Shown piece after piece: positions 51,003 through 60,043 of a stretch of DNA of 64,000 nt. Numbering within the stretch: position 1 is the stretch's first letter; each line of letters starts with the position of its first letter. The position numbers and the translations under genes were made by a program. The notes below the pieces were generated by a model, which saw only the letters and a program-made list of their open reading frames with translations, searched no databases and was not told the DNA's origin. The stretch is from Chitinophaga sp. Cy-1792 (lineage in GTDB: Bacteria > Bacteroidota > Bacteroidia > Chitinophagales > Chitinophagaceae), in contig NZ_VWWO01000001.1 of NCBI RefSeq assembly GCF_011752935.1, forward strand, positions 3,224,001-3,288,000, in the 5' to 3' direction.

Positions 51003-52958
51003 ATGAGAACCATGTATGATTTCCCTTTGCCATTGGGCGCAGATTGGGAAGAGCTGTTTGTCCATTTTTTTTCTTTGGATGATGTAAAAAGAAAGCCTGA
51101 TCAGGCCTGGTATGACCAGGTGACTGTGCTGCTGGATAAAATAGGAAGGGAGAACTATCTCGCTATTACCACTAACTGGTTATTCGAAAAAACGCAGATG
51201 CTGGCGCGCAATGCCAAAAAACTGGAGAATTACTGGGTGCGCGACAGAATGGACGATATCCGTTTAAATCAAAACCCCGAATGGGTAAAAACAGTATTGG
51301 CGGGAGCGCCACTGTACAGAGGCCAGAACCCGCTAACCATAGAAAGAGGCAATTATTATTTCTATACATTGGGGGGCCGTATTATCCGTGGTACTATTTT
51401 TACCAACAGGATTCTGCAGGATGAAAAACTGTTTGATATCATTGATCTGCTATTGCGTGTTTCTCCTGAGTTGTATAAAGATATACTGGATATCTATGAG
51501 GCGAAAGGCATTGAATTTGCGGTGCCGCGACTCACAGCCCTGCGGGATGCCATCAAACATAAAACCTATAAAAAGGCGATCGATACTGCCATTGCAAAAT
51601 ATGGCGGAAAAAATAATAAGGGCGGTGCAGAAATGATCAAGGAGCGTTTTGTGCCGGATATGGGCTTCAATCAGCAGCATCAGCTGATAGTAGAAGATGG
51701 TAATTATGCCATGGGTATAGATCTGATGCAGGCAGATGTGGGAGAGATAGTATTAATGGAAAATGGCGGTATAGTCGCAAAAGTGCCATCGGCAGTAAAG
51801 AAAAATCTGACAGCACAATTTAAATCTCACAAACTCAAACATAAGGAAATCAAGTCCCACTATGCCTTACAGAAAAACAGGCTGGAAGAAATATACCGTA
51901 ATAAACGGGAATGGATATACGAAGTATGGGCGCCGTATTATATCGCACATGCTGTTACCGGTGCATTGGGTAAAAACCTGATATGGGAATTCAGTAATGG
52001 AAAAATGGCTACCAGCGCTATTTTCAGGGGAGATGGTTTTGTAGATAGTCAGGGCCAGAAAGTTAGCTGGGTTAGTGATAAAGGCACGGTCGTCAAATTA
52101 TGGCATCCGGTGACGGCTCCTGCCTCTGAAGTGGAAGGCTGGAGAAGATTCTGTATGCAACACCAGGTGAAGCAGCCTTTCCGGCAGGCTTTCCGGGAAG
52201 TATACCGCGCCAATGCAAGTGATGAAAAACATGCGGATCATTTCGAAGGACATGTGGTCAGAGAAAACCAGTACAATGCATTGTGTAAGACAAGGGGATG
52301 GTCTTGCGGTGATTATTCGCACCAGGATTCCAGTATAAGACTGCCTGCATTCGACCTGGCTGTTGAATTTGAAATATCAGACCAGTGGTCTGAAAGTTAT
52401 TCCTCATCAGGCGGGTGTTTGCAGGTAACAGGAAAGGTGAAGTTCAGGGAGGGGAAGCAGCAGGTTCGTTCGGCGAAAGTTAATCCGGTGGCGTTTTCTG
52501 AAGTAATGAGGGATTTAGATATGATAGTGACAGTGTCGGGTATCGGTTACGGCTACACGCCGGTGGAGGCGGTAATGGATAAGGTACGTGCTTACTGTGA
52601 CGCCAGTGCGAAGAGAGATTTATCGCCGATAGGCATTATTCGCAGAGATATTTTGCAGCTGCTGATGCCGCAGACGGCCATCAGCGAGCGTTGCAGTATT
52701 GATGGACAATACCTGTATGTACGTGGAGAGCTGGCCAGCTATAAAATTCACATCGGCACGGCCGATGTATGGAATGCAGCAACAGCGGGATGGATTCATG
52801 TGGAGCCTAAAATGCTGGAACAAACAGCCAGACACTTCCTGCCGGATGAAGGAGATCTGATGTTGACGGTGATTCTCAGCAAAGCTAATCTGCTGGCGGA
52901 GGACCATCTTATTCCGAATGGATATTTATTGAGTAGAATAAAAGAAACATGGAAATAA
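51003..52958 (+). CDS. DUF4132 domain protein, copy 2
   Basis: A 651-residue paralog of the preceding protein, collinear along the whole length from MRT.DFPLP at the start to the ILSKAN.LAED end. It has the same DUF4132 blocks (VVKLWHPVTAPASEVEGW, QPFRQAFREVYRAN, AFSEVMRDLDMIVTVSGIG, RRDILQLLMP). The largest differences are short gaps in the N-terminal part. Copy 1 and copy 2 start with the same ACCTATGAGAAC context, which indicates tandem duplication. Its stop overlaps the nucleotidyltransferase start. Confidence 0.87.
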   Translation: MRTMYDFPLPLGADWEELFVHFFSLDDVKRKPDQAWYDQVTVLLDKIGRENYLAITTNWLFEKTQMLARNAKKLENYWVRDRMDDIRLNQNPEWVKTVLAGAPLYRGQNPLTIERGNYYFYTLGGRIIRGTIFTNRILQDEKLFDIIDLLLRVSPELYKDILDIYEAKGIEFAVPRLTALRDAIKHKTYKKAIDTAIAKYGGKNNKGGAEMIKERFVPDMGFNQQHQLIVEDGNYAMGIDLMQADVGEIVLMENGGIVAKVPSAVKKNLTAQFKSHKLKHKEIKSHYALQKNRLEEIYRNKREWIYEVWAPYYIAHAVTGALGKNLIWEFSNGKMATSAIFRGDGFVDSQGQKVSWVSDKGTVVKLWHPVTAPASEVEGWRRFCMQHQVKQPFRQAFREVYRANASDEKHADHFEGHVVRENQYNALCKTRGWSCGDYSHQDSSIRLPAFDLAVEFEISDQWSESYSSSGGCLQVTGKVKFREGKQQVRSAKVNPVAFSEVMRDLDMIVTVSGIGYGYTPVEAVMDKVRAYCDASAKRDLSPIGIIRRDILQLLMPQTAISERCSIDGQYLYVRGELASYKIHIGTADVWNAATAGWIHVEPKMLEQTARHFLPDEGDLMLTVILSKANLLAEDHLIPNGYLLSRIKETWK

Positions 52959-53269
52959 TCATGCATGCGCAGTTGCAAGACCGTTTGCCGGCACTGCGGA
53001 CTTTCTGCGAAACCCATGCCATTGCAGAATTGTATGCCTTCGGATCGGTGATAGACGGGCGTTTCCGGCCCGGCAGCAGCGATATTGATTTGTGGATAGA
53101 CCTGCTGCCACTGGAAGGAATGGAAAAGCCACGCAGGCTGGTGCGTATCTGGCTGGGGTTGCAGGAGCTGCTGGAATGTAAGGTAGACCTGATTTTAAAG
53201 GAAGGCATACGTGGCGCAACATTTAAGAAATACCTGTCTATCTATCAGGTAAAAATATATCCCGTTTAA
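52949..53269 (+). CDS. Minimal nucleotidyltransferase (MNT type)
   Basis: A 106-residue DNA polymerase beta-superfamily nucleotidyltransferase. The signature Gly-Ser at 32-33 (AFGSVIDGRF) is followed by Asp45 and Asp47 in SSDIDLWID, with the third acidic residue Asp80 in CKVDLI, so the active site looks intact. MNT proteins usually pair with a HEPN protein in toxin-antitoxin modules, where they AMPylate the toxin; no HEPN motif (R-x4-6-H) was recognised in the neighbours. The ATG overlaps the DUF4132 copy 2 stop by ten bases; the Met at codon 5 would fit just behind the stop. It closes the cassette. Confidence 0.88.
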   Translation: MEIIMHAQLQDRLPALRTFCETHAIAELYAFGSVIDGRFRPGSSDIDLWIDLLPLEGMEKPRRLVRIWLGLQELLECKVDLILKEGIRGATFKKYLSIYQVKIYPV

Positions 53270-53368
53270 TGATGATTGTAAGGTGTTTTCCTGCAAACAA
53301 AAACTTTCTTTCAGCTGTTTTTTTAGGTAGATACGCTTGCCGCGATATCTATCTAACTAAAAACTCAT

Positions 53369-54121
53369 ATGAAAAAGCTGATCGTATTTGATCTGGATGG
53401 CACCATTGCAGAGAGTAAATCCGCCATCGATGCGGAGATGGCAACCTTGTTGAATAGCCTGATGGGTATTATGAGAGTGGCTATTATTTCCGGTGGCAAC
53501 TGGCAGCAGTTTGAAACGCAGGTATTGGGAAACCTGCCGCAGAGTGAAAACTGGAAGAACCTTTCGCTGCTGCCTACCAGTGGTACCAGGTTCTATAGTA
53601 TGCAGGACCTCAAAACGGGCTGGCAGCAGCTGTATGCAGAAGATTTTACGCGGGAAGAAAAGTCGCGCATTATTGCCGCCATTCAGGCCGCTGTTGTTAC
53701 TACAGGGTATACCGTTGGCCAAACCTGGGGCGAGCAGATAGAAGACCGTGGCAGCCAGATTACCTGGTCAGCACTGGGGCAGCAGGCGCCACTGGAAGCG
53801 AAGCGCACCTGGGACCCCGACAGCGCAAAGCGTAAACAGATACAGGCCATCCTGGATAAGTCGCTCGAAGGGTTTTCAGTAAATATTGGCGGTACCACTT
53901 CCATCGATGTTACCCGGCAAGGCATAGATAAGGCTTATGGGATCAGAAAGCTACAGGATATTTTACATATAGCCATTGCCGATATGATCTTTGTGGGAGA
54001 TGCGATCTACCCTGGTGGTAATGATTATCCGGCAAAGCAGGCCGGCGCCTTGTCCATCGCCGTGCGTGATATACACGAAACCAAGCGGGTAATAGAAACC
54101 GTGCTGGCGTGCCTGGGATAA
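53369..54121 (+). CDS. HAD-IIB hydrolase, eukaryote-type phosphomannomutase-like
   Basis: A 250-residue cytoplasmic HAD enzyme close in length and layout to eukaryotic PMM2-type phosphomannomutases. Motif I is FDLDGTIAESK with both Asp residues, motif II is IISGGNW, a cap domain fills the middle (KRTWDPDSAKRKQI), and the C-terminal motif is FVGDAIYPGGNDYPAK. It would interconvert mannose-6-phosphate and mannose-1-phosphate or act as a sugar phosphatase. The DUF1343 gene follows 26 bases later. Confidence 0.85.
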   Translation: MKKLIVFDLDGTIAESKSAIDAEMATLLNSLMGIMRVAIISGGNWQQFETQVLGNLPQSENWKNLSLLPTSGTRFYSMQDLKTGWQQLYAEDFTREEKSRIIAAIQAAVVTTGYTVGQTWGEQIEDRGSQITWSALGQQAPLEAKRTWDPDSAKRKQIQAILDKSLEGFSVNIGGTTSIDVTRQGIDKAYGIRKLQDILHIAIADMIFVGDAIYPGGNDYPAKQAGALSIAVRDIHETKRVIETVLACLG

Positions 54122-54147
54122 AAACAATGATAATACTACATTAGCGT

Positions 54148-55347
54148 ATGAATAAGGCTTTAGTTAAATACGGGATAGACCAGTTGTTACATGCACCTGT
54201 GATAGATAAGCAGCAGCGGATCGGTTTGCTGACGAACAACGCTGCGGTGACGCATTTTTATACGCCTTCCAGGGAAGAGCTTATCAGGCAGGGTTTTAAC
54301 GTAGTTAAACTGTTTTCCCCTGAACACGGATTGGATACAACCGGCCCTGATGGCCATTTTATGCTGAATGGCACCGATACGCTGACAGGTTTGCCTGTCG
54401 TGAGTTTATATGGAGAGAAATTAATGCCGGCGATAGAAGATGTGCAGTATATAGATGTGTTGCTGGTAGATCTTCCTGATATTGGCACCCGCTTTTATAC
54501 TTACCTCTGGACGATGACCTATGTGCTGGAAGCGGCGGCACGTTATGGTAAAAAGGTGGTGATATTGGACAGGCCCAATCCTATTTCAGGAGATTTTTCA
54601 CTGGCGGAAGGGCCTTTGCTGGATGAAGTCACAGCGGCCAGTTTCATCGGCCGGTGGTCTGTTCCGTTGCGCCATAGCTGTACATTGGGAGAGCTGGCGT
54701 TATATTTCAACCAGGAAAGAAAGCTGGGGACAGACTTACAGGTAGTGCCCTGTACAGGATGGAAGCGGGATATGTTTTATCCTGTGTGGGGGCAGTCTTT
54801 CGTGCCTGCTTCGCCTGCCATTAACGGTTATGAATCAACGTTACTGTACCCTGGACTATGTTTGCTGGAAGCCACTAATGTTAGTGAGGGGAGGGGAACA
54901 GCTACGCCGTTCAGGGTAGCAGGTGCACCGTGGATGAATGCCAGGGAAATAGCTATGCTGATGAATGAGCGTAGTTCTGGTGACGCCGTGGCCAGGCCGC
55001 TGGAGTTTGTGCCTCTAAGTGGGCGCTACCAGGGAAGTTCCTGTAAAGGTGTGATGCTGCATGTGCAGGATGCGGAGTGGTTCAGGCCTGTAAGAACCGG
55101 GTTAATCCTCATTAAATTAATACGTGATACCTATCCGGACCATTTTGAATGGGCGCCCTATAAAACACATGTCAACGGTAAGGGAACGAAGCACCTGCAG
55201 TTATTGCTGGGGCAACCCCATCCGGAGGCGCTCTTTGAGCTGGATTTTACCAGCTTCCTCAGCAGACTGGATGCTTATACGGGTGTGGGAGACTGGAAAG
55301 AAAAGATGATGCCTTACCTGATTTCTTCGTACGATCGTGACCGTTAG
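54148..55347 (+). CDS. DUF1343 / NamZ-like exo-N-acetylmuramidase family protein
   Basis: A 399-residue protein of the DUF1343 family; characterised members (NamZ) release N-acetylmuramic acid from the ends of peptidoglycan fragments. Typical blocks are IGLLTNNAAVT, LFSPEHGLDTTGPDG, LLVDLPDIGTRFYTYLWTM, LDRPNPISGDF and CLLEATNVSEGRGTATPF. No signal peptide is seen, although NamZ proteins are usually exported, so this one may act on imported cell-wall sugars in the cytoplasm. It is probably cotranscribed with the phosphomannomutase-like gene. Confidence 0.9.
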   Translation: MNKALVKYGIDQLLHAPVIDKQQRIGLLTNNAAVTHFYTPSREELIRQGFNVVKLFSPEHGLDTTGPDGHFMLNGTDTLTGLPVVSLYGEKLMPAIEDVQYIDVLLVDLPDIGTRFYTYLWTMTYVLEAAARYGKKVVILDRPNPISGDFSLAEGPLLDEVTAASFIGRWSVPLRHSCTLGELALYFNQERKLGTDLQVVPCTGWKRDMFYPVWGQSFVPASPAINGYESTLLYPGLCLLEATNVSEGRGTATPFRVAGAPWMNAREIAMLMNERSSGDAVARPLEFVPLSGRYQGSSCKGVMLHVQDAEWFRPVRTGLILIKLIRDTYPDHFEWAPYKTHVNGKGTKHLQLLLGQPHPEALFELDFTSFLSRLDAYTGVGDWKEKMMPYLISSYDRDR

Positions 55348-55395
55348 TCCGGTTAATTTTCCGGGTAGATGATTTACCAGAAATTACCCATTTTT

Positions 55396-55411
55396 ACGCA
55401 ATCGGTTGCGT
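55396..55411. promoter_or_regulatory. LacI-type operator between convergent gene ends
   Basis: A palindrome ACGCAA-TCGG-TTGCGT with perfect 6-base arms, between the stops of the NamZ-like and lacI genes. It shares 14 of 16 bases with the site at 56503-56518 ahead of lacI. It may act as a remote auxiliary operator. Confidence 0.7.
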
Positions 55412-55418
55412 TCTGCAA

Positions 55419-56453
55419 TTACCCTTTTTTGAGAGAGGAAGCCCTGATGACCATGTCGGCACGGAGTGTGATGGCACTGGTGGTAAAGCGGTTGTTTTCA
55501 CTTTTGAGGTGGTCGATGAGCCGGGAGGCGGCGGTGTGGCCGATTTGATCGCCGGAGTAGTTCATGGTGGTGAGGTTGGGTTCAATGACTTTGCTGATAG
55601 GGTCGTTGTTGAAGCCGGCGAAGGCAATATCGCCGGGGATGTTGAGTCCGGCGGCCTTTAATGCCAGCATACAGAAAACGGCGGCGGTATCGTTGGCGGA
55701 GAAAACGGCGTCGGGGCGTTCGGCTGGGGGCAGGTCCAGGATATATTGCGCAGCGGCGGTGCCGGCCTGTTCGGAGCCGTTGCTGACCAGGTGGTAGCTT
55801 TCTTTAAAGGGCAGGTGGTATTCCCTTAAAGCTTTTCTATATCCTTTGAAGCGATCGTGGTATACATTTCGCAGCAGGTTTCCTCCCAGGTGCATGATGC
55901 GTTTGCATCCCTGCCTGATGAGGTGGGTCGTGATATCGTAGGCAGCTGCCTGGTTGTCGATGCCTACAGACAGGCTATCGGTATGTGCATATACGCGGTC
56001 AAAGAATACCACGGGTATTTTCCTTTTAAAGAAGGGTTCCAGGTGTTCAATGCCGGTGGCGTCTGCGGAGAGAGAGATCAGCAGGCCGTCTACTCTTTTG
56101 TTGAACATGGTAAGTACGTTACGTTTTTCCTTCTCTACATCTTCCAGTGACTGTGCGATGATAAGGTTGTAGCCATGCGCATTGGCGGCGTTCTCCATGC
56201 CTGCCAGTACCGACGACATAAAATGGCTGTTTAGCCGGGGGATCAGTACGCCCAGGGTATGGGTTTGTCTGCTTCTCAGGTTGCTGGCAAAGGCATTGGA
56301 CTGGTAACCCAGCATGTTGGCCGTGTCAATGATTTTCTTACATGTTTTTTTGCTGATGGTGGGGTTGTTTTTCAAGCCCCTGCTCACTGTTGCTGCCGAG
56401 ATGTTCAGGTATTTAGCAATGTCGTATATCGTTACTTCACGGTCTTCCGCCAT
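55419..56453 (-). CDS. LacI family transcriptional regulator
   Basis: A 344-residue repressor. The start at MAEDREVTIYDIA places the LacI helix-turn-helix (IYDIAKYLNISAATVSRG) at the N-terminus; the open frame upstream (39 codons) is hydrophobic and not conserved. A periplasmic-binding-like effector domain follows (about residues 60-340, with TLGVLIPRLNSHFMSSVLAG, VVFFDRV and PDAVFSANDTAAVFCML). It is divergent from the SusC/SusD/GH2 genes and likely controls them in response to a sugar. Two copies of one palindrome, upstream and downstream of the gene, are probable binding sites. Confidence 0.93.
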   Translation of the reverse strand: MAEDREVTIYDIAKYLNISAATVSRGLKNNPTISKKTCKKIIDTANMLGYQSNAFASNLRSRQTHTLGVLIPRLNSHFMSSVLAGMENAANAHGYNLIIAQSLEDVEKEKRNVLTMFNKRVDGLLISLSADATGIEHLEPFFKRKIPVVFFDRVYAHTDSLSVGIDNQAAAYDITTHLIRQGCKRIMHLGGNLLRNVYHDRFKGYRKALREYHLPFKESYHLVSNGSEQAGTAAAQYILDLPPAERPDAVFSANDTAAVFCMLALKAAGLNIPGDIAFAGFNNDPISKVIEPNLTTMNYSGDQIGHTAASRLIDHLKSENNRFTTSAITLRADMVIRASSLKKG

Positions 56454-56502
56454 TATTGATAGCTTGTTGATCAAAGGAAATAAAATAAAATTGAATAAAA
56501 AA

Positions 56503-56518
56503 ATGCAATCGGTTACGT
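56503..56518. promoter_or_regulatory. LacI-type operator upstream of lacI
   Basis: ATGCAA-TCGG-TTACGT, 14 of 16 positions as in the palindrome at 55396-55411. It lies 50 bases before the lacI start and just upstream of a plus-strand -7-like element, so it could serve autorepression and repression of the SusC operon together. Confidence 0.7.
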
Positions 56519-56726
56519 AAATCCAAAATTTTCTTATATTCGTCCTGAAGAATAGGAAAAATTCCACCACGTTCTCAATATTAGCTGCTGTTATTGAATG
56601 ATTTAATACAATAACCAGTGTTATTGGAAATCCCGGATGACGATGTAAGATATATTATCAACCAAAAAAATTCCAGAAAATCACTATCGGTAATTGAGCG
56701 CTGCTCATTTTTTTTATCTCCGGATT

Positions 56727-56751
56727 TATAATTGTCATTATGACAATTATA
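56727..56751. promoter_or_regulatory. Palindrome 1, TTGTCA-TTA-TGACAA core
   Basis: A perfect palindrome with 12-base arms (TATAATTGTCAT and ATGACAATTATA) around a single T. A second, shorter copy lies 197 bases downstream. Both precede the SusC gene. The binding protein is not identified; the site differs from the LacI-type palindrome. Confidence 0.65.
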
Positions 56752-56923
56752 TCGATAAATTCCACTGACTGTATGATGTGCGGACCACAACCGGGCCGCC
56801 CTGATGTACTGCTATGCTGATCTATTACTGTAGCGATTCCAATACTATACAATCTTTTCCGCTACAGACGCCAGTTAAAATTTTCACGTTAAAATCAACT
56901 ATATCTCCACATTCCATCAATTT

Positions 56924-56946
56924 TATAATTGTCAAAATGACATTTA
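56924..56946. promoter_or_regulatory. Palindrome 2, TGTCA-AAA-TGACA core
   Basis: TATAATTGTCA, identical to the left arm of palindrome 1, then AAA and TGACATTTA. The dyad itself is perfect over TGTCA/TGACA only. It ends five bases before the chosen SusC start and overlaps an alternative ATG at 56937. Confidence 0.55.
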
Positions 56947-56951
56947 CCGTT

Positions 56952-59900
56952 ATGAACAAAACTATTAAAAGCAATGGCGTCAACGGGAGGCGCCACCAGC
57001 ACCTTTGCCGCATGCTAACTATTCTATTACTAACGGCATTCAGCTGGGCGATGCCCCTGCATTCGCACGCCCAGGATAAGGTGGTGCACGGGCGTGTAGC
57101 CGCTGAAAACGGAGAGCCTGTTCCCGGCGCTACCATCGTAGTGAAAGGCTCCTCCAAAGGAGAAGTTACCAATGCCAACGGGCAGTTTAACATCCACGCC
57201 GCAAAAGGCAGCATACTGGTGATTTCCTGCATGGGCTTCACTCCTAAGGAAGTGGCAGTAACTGCCGCAGATCAGCTGGATGTTACACTCTATACCTCTT
57301 CCAAAGATATCAACGAGGTAGTGGTAGTGGGTTATGGCAGCCAGCGCAAGGCAGATCTCACCGGCGCCGTATCCAGCGTAAACCTGGAGTCGCTCCGCGA
57401 AGCGCCTAATACCAACATCGCGCAGTTCCTGCAGGGAACAGTGCCCGGCCTCAACGTAGGTGTGGCCACTGCCGCCGGCGGAACACCTCCCATCTCTATC
57501 CGTGGCCGTGTTACCCTCAACGGTAACCAGAGTGTACTCATCATCCTCGACGGTGTGCAATACACGCAGTCACTGTCTTCCATCAACCCGGATGATATCG
57601 CCAGCATTGACGTACTGAAAGACGCCAGCTCTACTGCCGTTTACGGCGCCCAGGCATCCAATGGTGTGATTCTGATCACCTCCCGCAAAGGAAAGGTGAG
57701 CCAGCATCCACGCATTGCTTTCTCTACCGCCTATACGTCACAATATCCTACGGTGGGCAACCTGAAACCTTATGACCGCGACGGGTACCTCAATTACCTG
57801 AAAGAAGCATTCTATGATAAGGCCTTCACCGGCCCGGACTATACCACACCCAATCCGAATTTTAAAATTGAAAGTGTGGCAGATGCCAGCATCCTCACAC
57901 CGCAAGGCACGCTGAAACCCTACAACTACAACTGGTTCAACGCCGGTACCAACACCGGTACCATTGCAGAGAATAATCTCAGCATCAGCGGTGGAAGCGA
58001 CCGTATCAACTACCTGTTATCTGGTGGCCTGGTAGACCAGAAAGGGTTTATCATGAATGATAAATTCAAACGTAAGTCTGTACGCGCCAATATCGAAACA
58101 CAACCGCTGAAATGGTGGAAAGTAGGGCTCTTGTCCTCTGCTGCTTTCGTTAACCAGGACGGTGCAGAGCCTTCTTTCAGCAGTCTGCTGCGTATGACGC
58201 CGCTCATTGTTCCTTACGACAGCACTGGCACGCTCATTCCGTTCCCGATGAATACACTGGAACCCAACCCTTTCACTACCTATAATGTAGATGACAAGGA
58301 TCGCAATAATTATTACTTCGCCAATATCTATTCTGATATGGACCTGCCTTTCCTGAAAGGGCTGAACTACAGGATGAACTTTGGTAATAACTACCGCACT
58401 TCCGCGCACTTCTATTCCAGCATCTATGATGCCGGACAAACAGGCATGGCCTACAAAGCGAACCAGGAATACTACGATTATACTTTCGATAATATCCTGA
58501 CCTATAAAAGGAAATTCGGTAAACATGATCTCATGGCCACTTTGCTGTATGGCGCTGTAGGCCGTAAGTTCAACAGTACCAACGCCACTGCTACCGGCTT
58601 CCCACGCCTCACGCTGAGCTATAATAACCTGTCGCAGGGAAGTATACAAACTACTTCGTCCGATGCATGGGAAGAAACGCTCAACTACCAGATGGCGCGT
58701 ATCAACTACAAATACCATGATAAATACCTGCTCTCTGCTATCCTGCGTCGTGATGGGTTCTCCGGGTTCTCTGCCAATAATAAGTATGGCACCTTCCCGG
58801 TGGTAGCGCTGGGATGGATTATGTCTGAAGAAAGCTTTATGAAAGGTATCACCTTCCTCGATTACCTGAAACTGCGTGCAGGCTACGGCGTTACCGGTAA
58901 CCAGACTTCCCGCTACAGCTCTATTGCACGTGTAACCACCGGCGCTGCCTATGTTTACGGCGATGGGGGCAGTACCGTATTCGGACAACAGGTAGCTTCC
59001 CTGGGTAATGATAACCTGAAGTGGGAACGTACCAAAGGTGTGAACGGTGGTATCGACTTTTCTATCCTGAAAAATAAAGTAAGTGGTTCGTTGGATTATT
59101 ACCGTAACAATACCTACGATTTGCTGTATAGTGTCGCTATTCCTGCGGCAACGGGTTTTACCAATATTACAAGTAACCTGGGTCAGATCCGCAACAGTGG
59201 CTTTGAAGCAGCTCTTACCTGGAATGTAATGGACAGACGTGACTTCAGATGGCAGGCAAACGCGAACTTCTCGCTCAATAAAAATAAAATTATTCATCTC
59301 ACCGGACAGGATGCCAATGGTGATGGTAAAGAAGATGACCTGATCTCCAGTGGCCTGTTTATCGGTAAATCTATCAGCACTATCTATGATTACCAGACAA
59401 ATGGCATCTATGGGCTGAATGATACACGTCTGGCAGGTTTTCCGGTAGGTTCCGTACGTATTGTAGACCAGAACGGTGATAAGGATATTACACCAGAGGC
59501 AGACCGTATCTTCCTGGGCCGTCAGGAGCCGCTGTACCGCGTGAGCTTATCACAAACATTCTCCTACAAGGCATTTACATTCAGCTTCTTCCTCAACTCC
59601 GTACAAGGTGGCAGAGATGGGTACCTGGGTAACAACAACCCGTCCTTCTTCCGCGAGGATAACAGTATCCGCGTGAACAACCTGCAGGGAATAGATTTCT
59701 GGTCGCCACAGAACCCTAATGGCAAATACCCGAGAAATATCTCCGGTTCCCATGCGAAAGTAGAACCTAATATGTGGCAGTCGAGAAGCTTTGTGCGTTT
59801 ACAGGATGTGTCGCTCTCCTACGACTTTGCCAACAATCTCCTGAAAAGACTGAAAGCGCAGTCGTTCAACCTGTATGTAAGTGGTAAGAACCTATACACC

Positions 59901-60023
59901 TGGACTAAATGGGAAGGATGGGACCCTGAGGCCAACAACAGCGATGGCACCGCCATGGGACTTACCACCAGCGGCCGTCCTGTACTGAGAGGTTTTACTG
60001 TAGGATTGAGAATCATTTACTAA
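56952..60023 (+). CDS. SusC/RagA TonB-linked outer membrane protein (glycan type)
   Basis: A 1023-residue TonB-dependent glycan importer. I chose the Met of MNKTIKSNG because the hydrophobic signal (MLTILLLTAFSWAMPLHSHA) follows at a suitable distance; earlier in-frame ATGs at 56814 and 56937 give odd extensions, and the latter falls inside a palindrome. The carboxypeptidase-regulatory-like domain (about residues 42-115) precedes the TonB-box region VVVGYGSQRKADLTGAVSSV and the plug; no STN domain is present, so regulation is by the LacI protein rather than by trans-envelope signalling. The SusD gene follows after 20 bases. Confidence 0.94.
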   Translation: MNKTIKSNGVNGRRHQHLCRMLTILLLTAFSWAMPLHSHAQDKVVHGRVAAENGEPVPGATIVVKGSSKGEVTNANGQFNIHAAKGSILVISCMGFTPKEVAVTAADQLDVTLYTSSKDINEVVVVGYGSQRKADLTGAVSSVNLESLREAPNTNIAQFLQGTVPGLNVGVATAAGGTPPISIRGRVTLNGNQSVLIILDGVQYTQSLSSINPDDIASIDVLKDASSTAVYGAQASNGVILITSRKGKVSQHPRIAFSTAYTSQYPTVGNLKPYDRDGYLNYLKEAFYDKAFTGPDYTTPNPNFKIESVADASILTPQGTLKPYNYNWFNAGTNTGTIAENNLSISGGSDRINYLLSGGLVDQKGFIMNDKFKRKSVRANIETQPLKWWKVGLLSSAAFVNQDGAEPSFSSLLRMTPLIVPYDSTGTLIPFPMNTLEPNPFTTYNVDDKDRNNYYFANIYSDMDLPFLKGLNYRMNFGNNYRTSAHFYSSIYDAGQTGMAYKANQEYYDYTFDNILTYKRKFGKHDLMATLLYGAVGRKFNSTNATATGFPRLTLSYNNLSQGSIQTTSSDAWEETLNYQMARINYKYHDKYLLSAILRRDGFSGFSANNKYGTFPVVALGWIMSEESFMKGITFLDYLKLRAGYGVTGNQTSRYSSIARVTTGAAYVYGDGGSTVFGQQVASLGNDNLKWERTKGVNGGIDFSILKNKVSGSLDYYRNNTYDLLYSVAIPAATGFTNITSNLGQIRNSGFEAALTWNVMDRRDFRWQANANFSLNKNKIIHLTGQDANGDGKEDDLISSGLFIGKSISTIYDYQTNGIYGLNDTRLAGFPVGSVRIVDQNGDKDITPEADRIFLGRQEPLYRVSLSQTFSYKAFTFSFFLNSVQGGRDGYLGNNNPSFFREDNSIRVNNLQGIDFWSPQNPNGKYPRNISGSHAKVEPNMWQSRSFVRLQDVSLSYDFANNLLKRLKAQSFNLYVSGKNLYTWTKWEGWDPEANNSDGTAMGLTTSGRPVLRGFTVGLRIIY

Positions 60024-60043
60024 TTCCATCACAAATTATTGTT

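Larger units (their letters stand above)
56454..56951. other. Divergent control region of lacI and SusC
   Basis: No gene seen. It contains the lacI-type operator, a weak plus-strand -7-like TATATTCG at 56535-56542, and the two TGTCA/TGACA palindromes listed separately. If the plus-strand element is used, the SusC leader would be about 400 bases long. Confidence 0.45.

Noticed and set aside
58017..59297. Long minus-strand open frame (426 codons) opposite SusC
   Set aside because: It mirrors a clear SusC gene, has no signal, domain or promoter of its own, and arises from codon bias on the coding strand.
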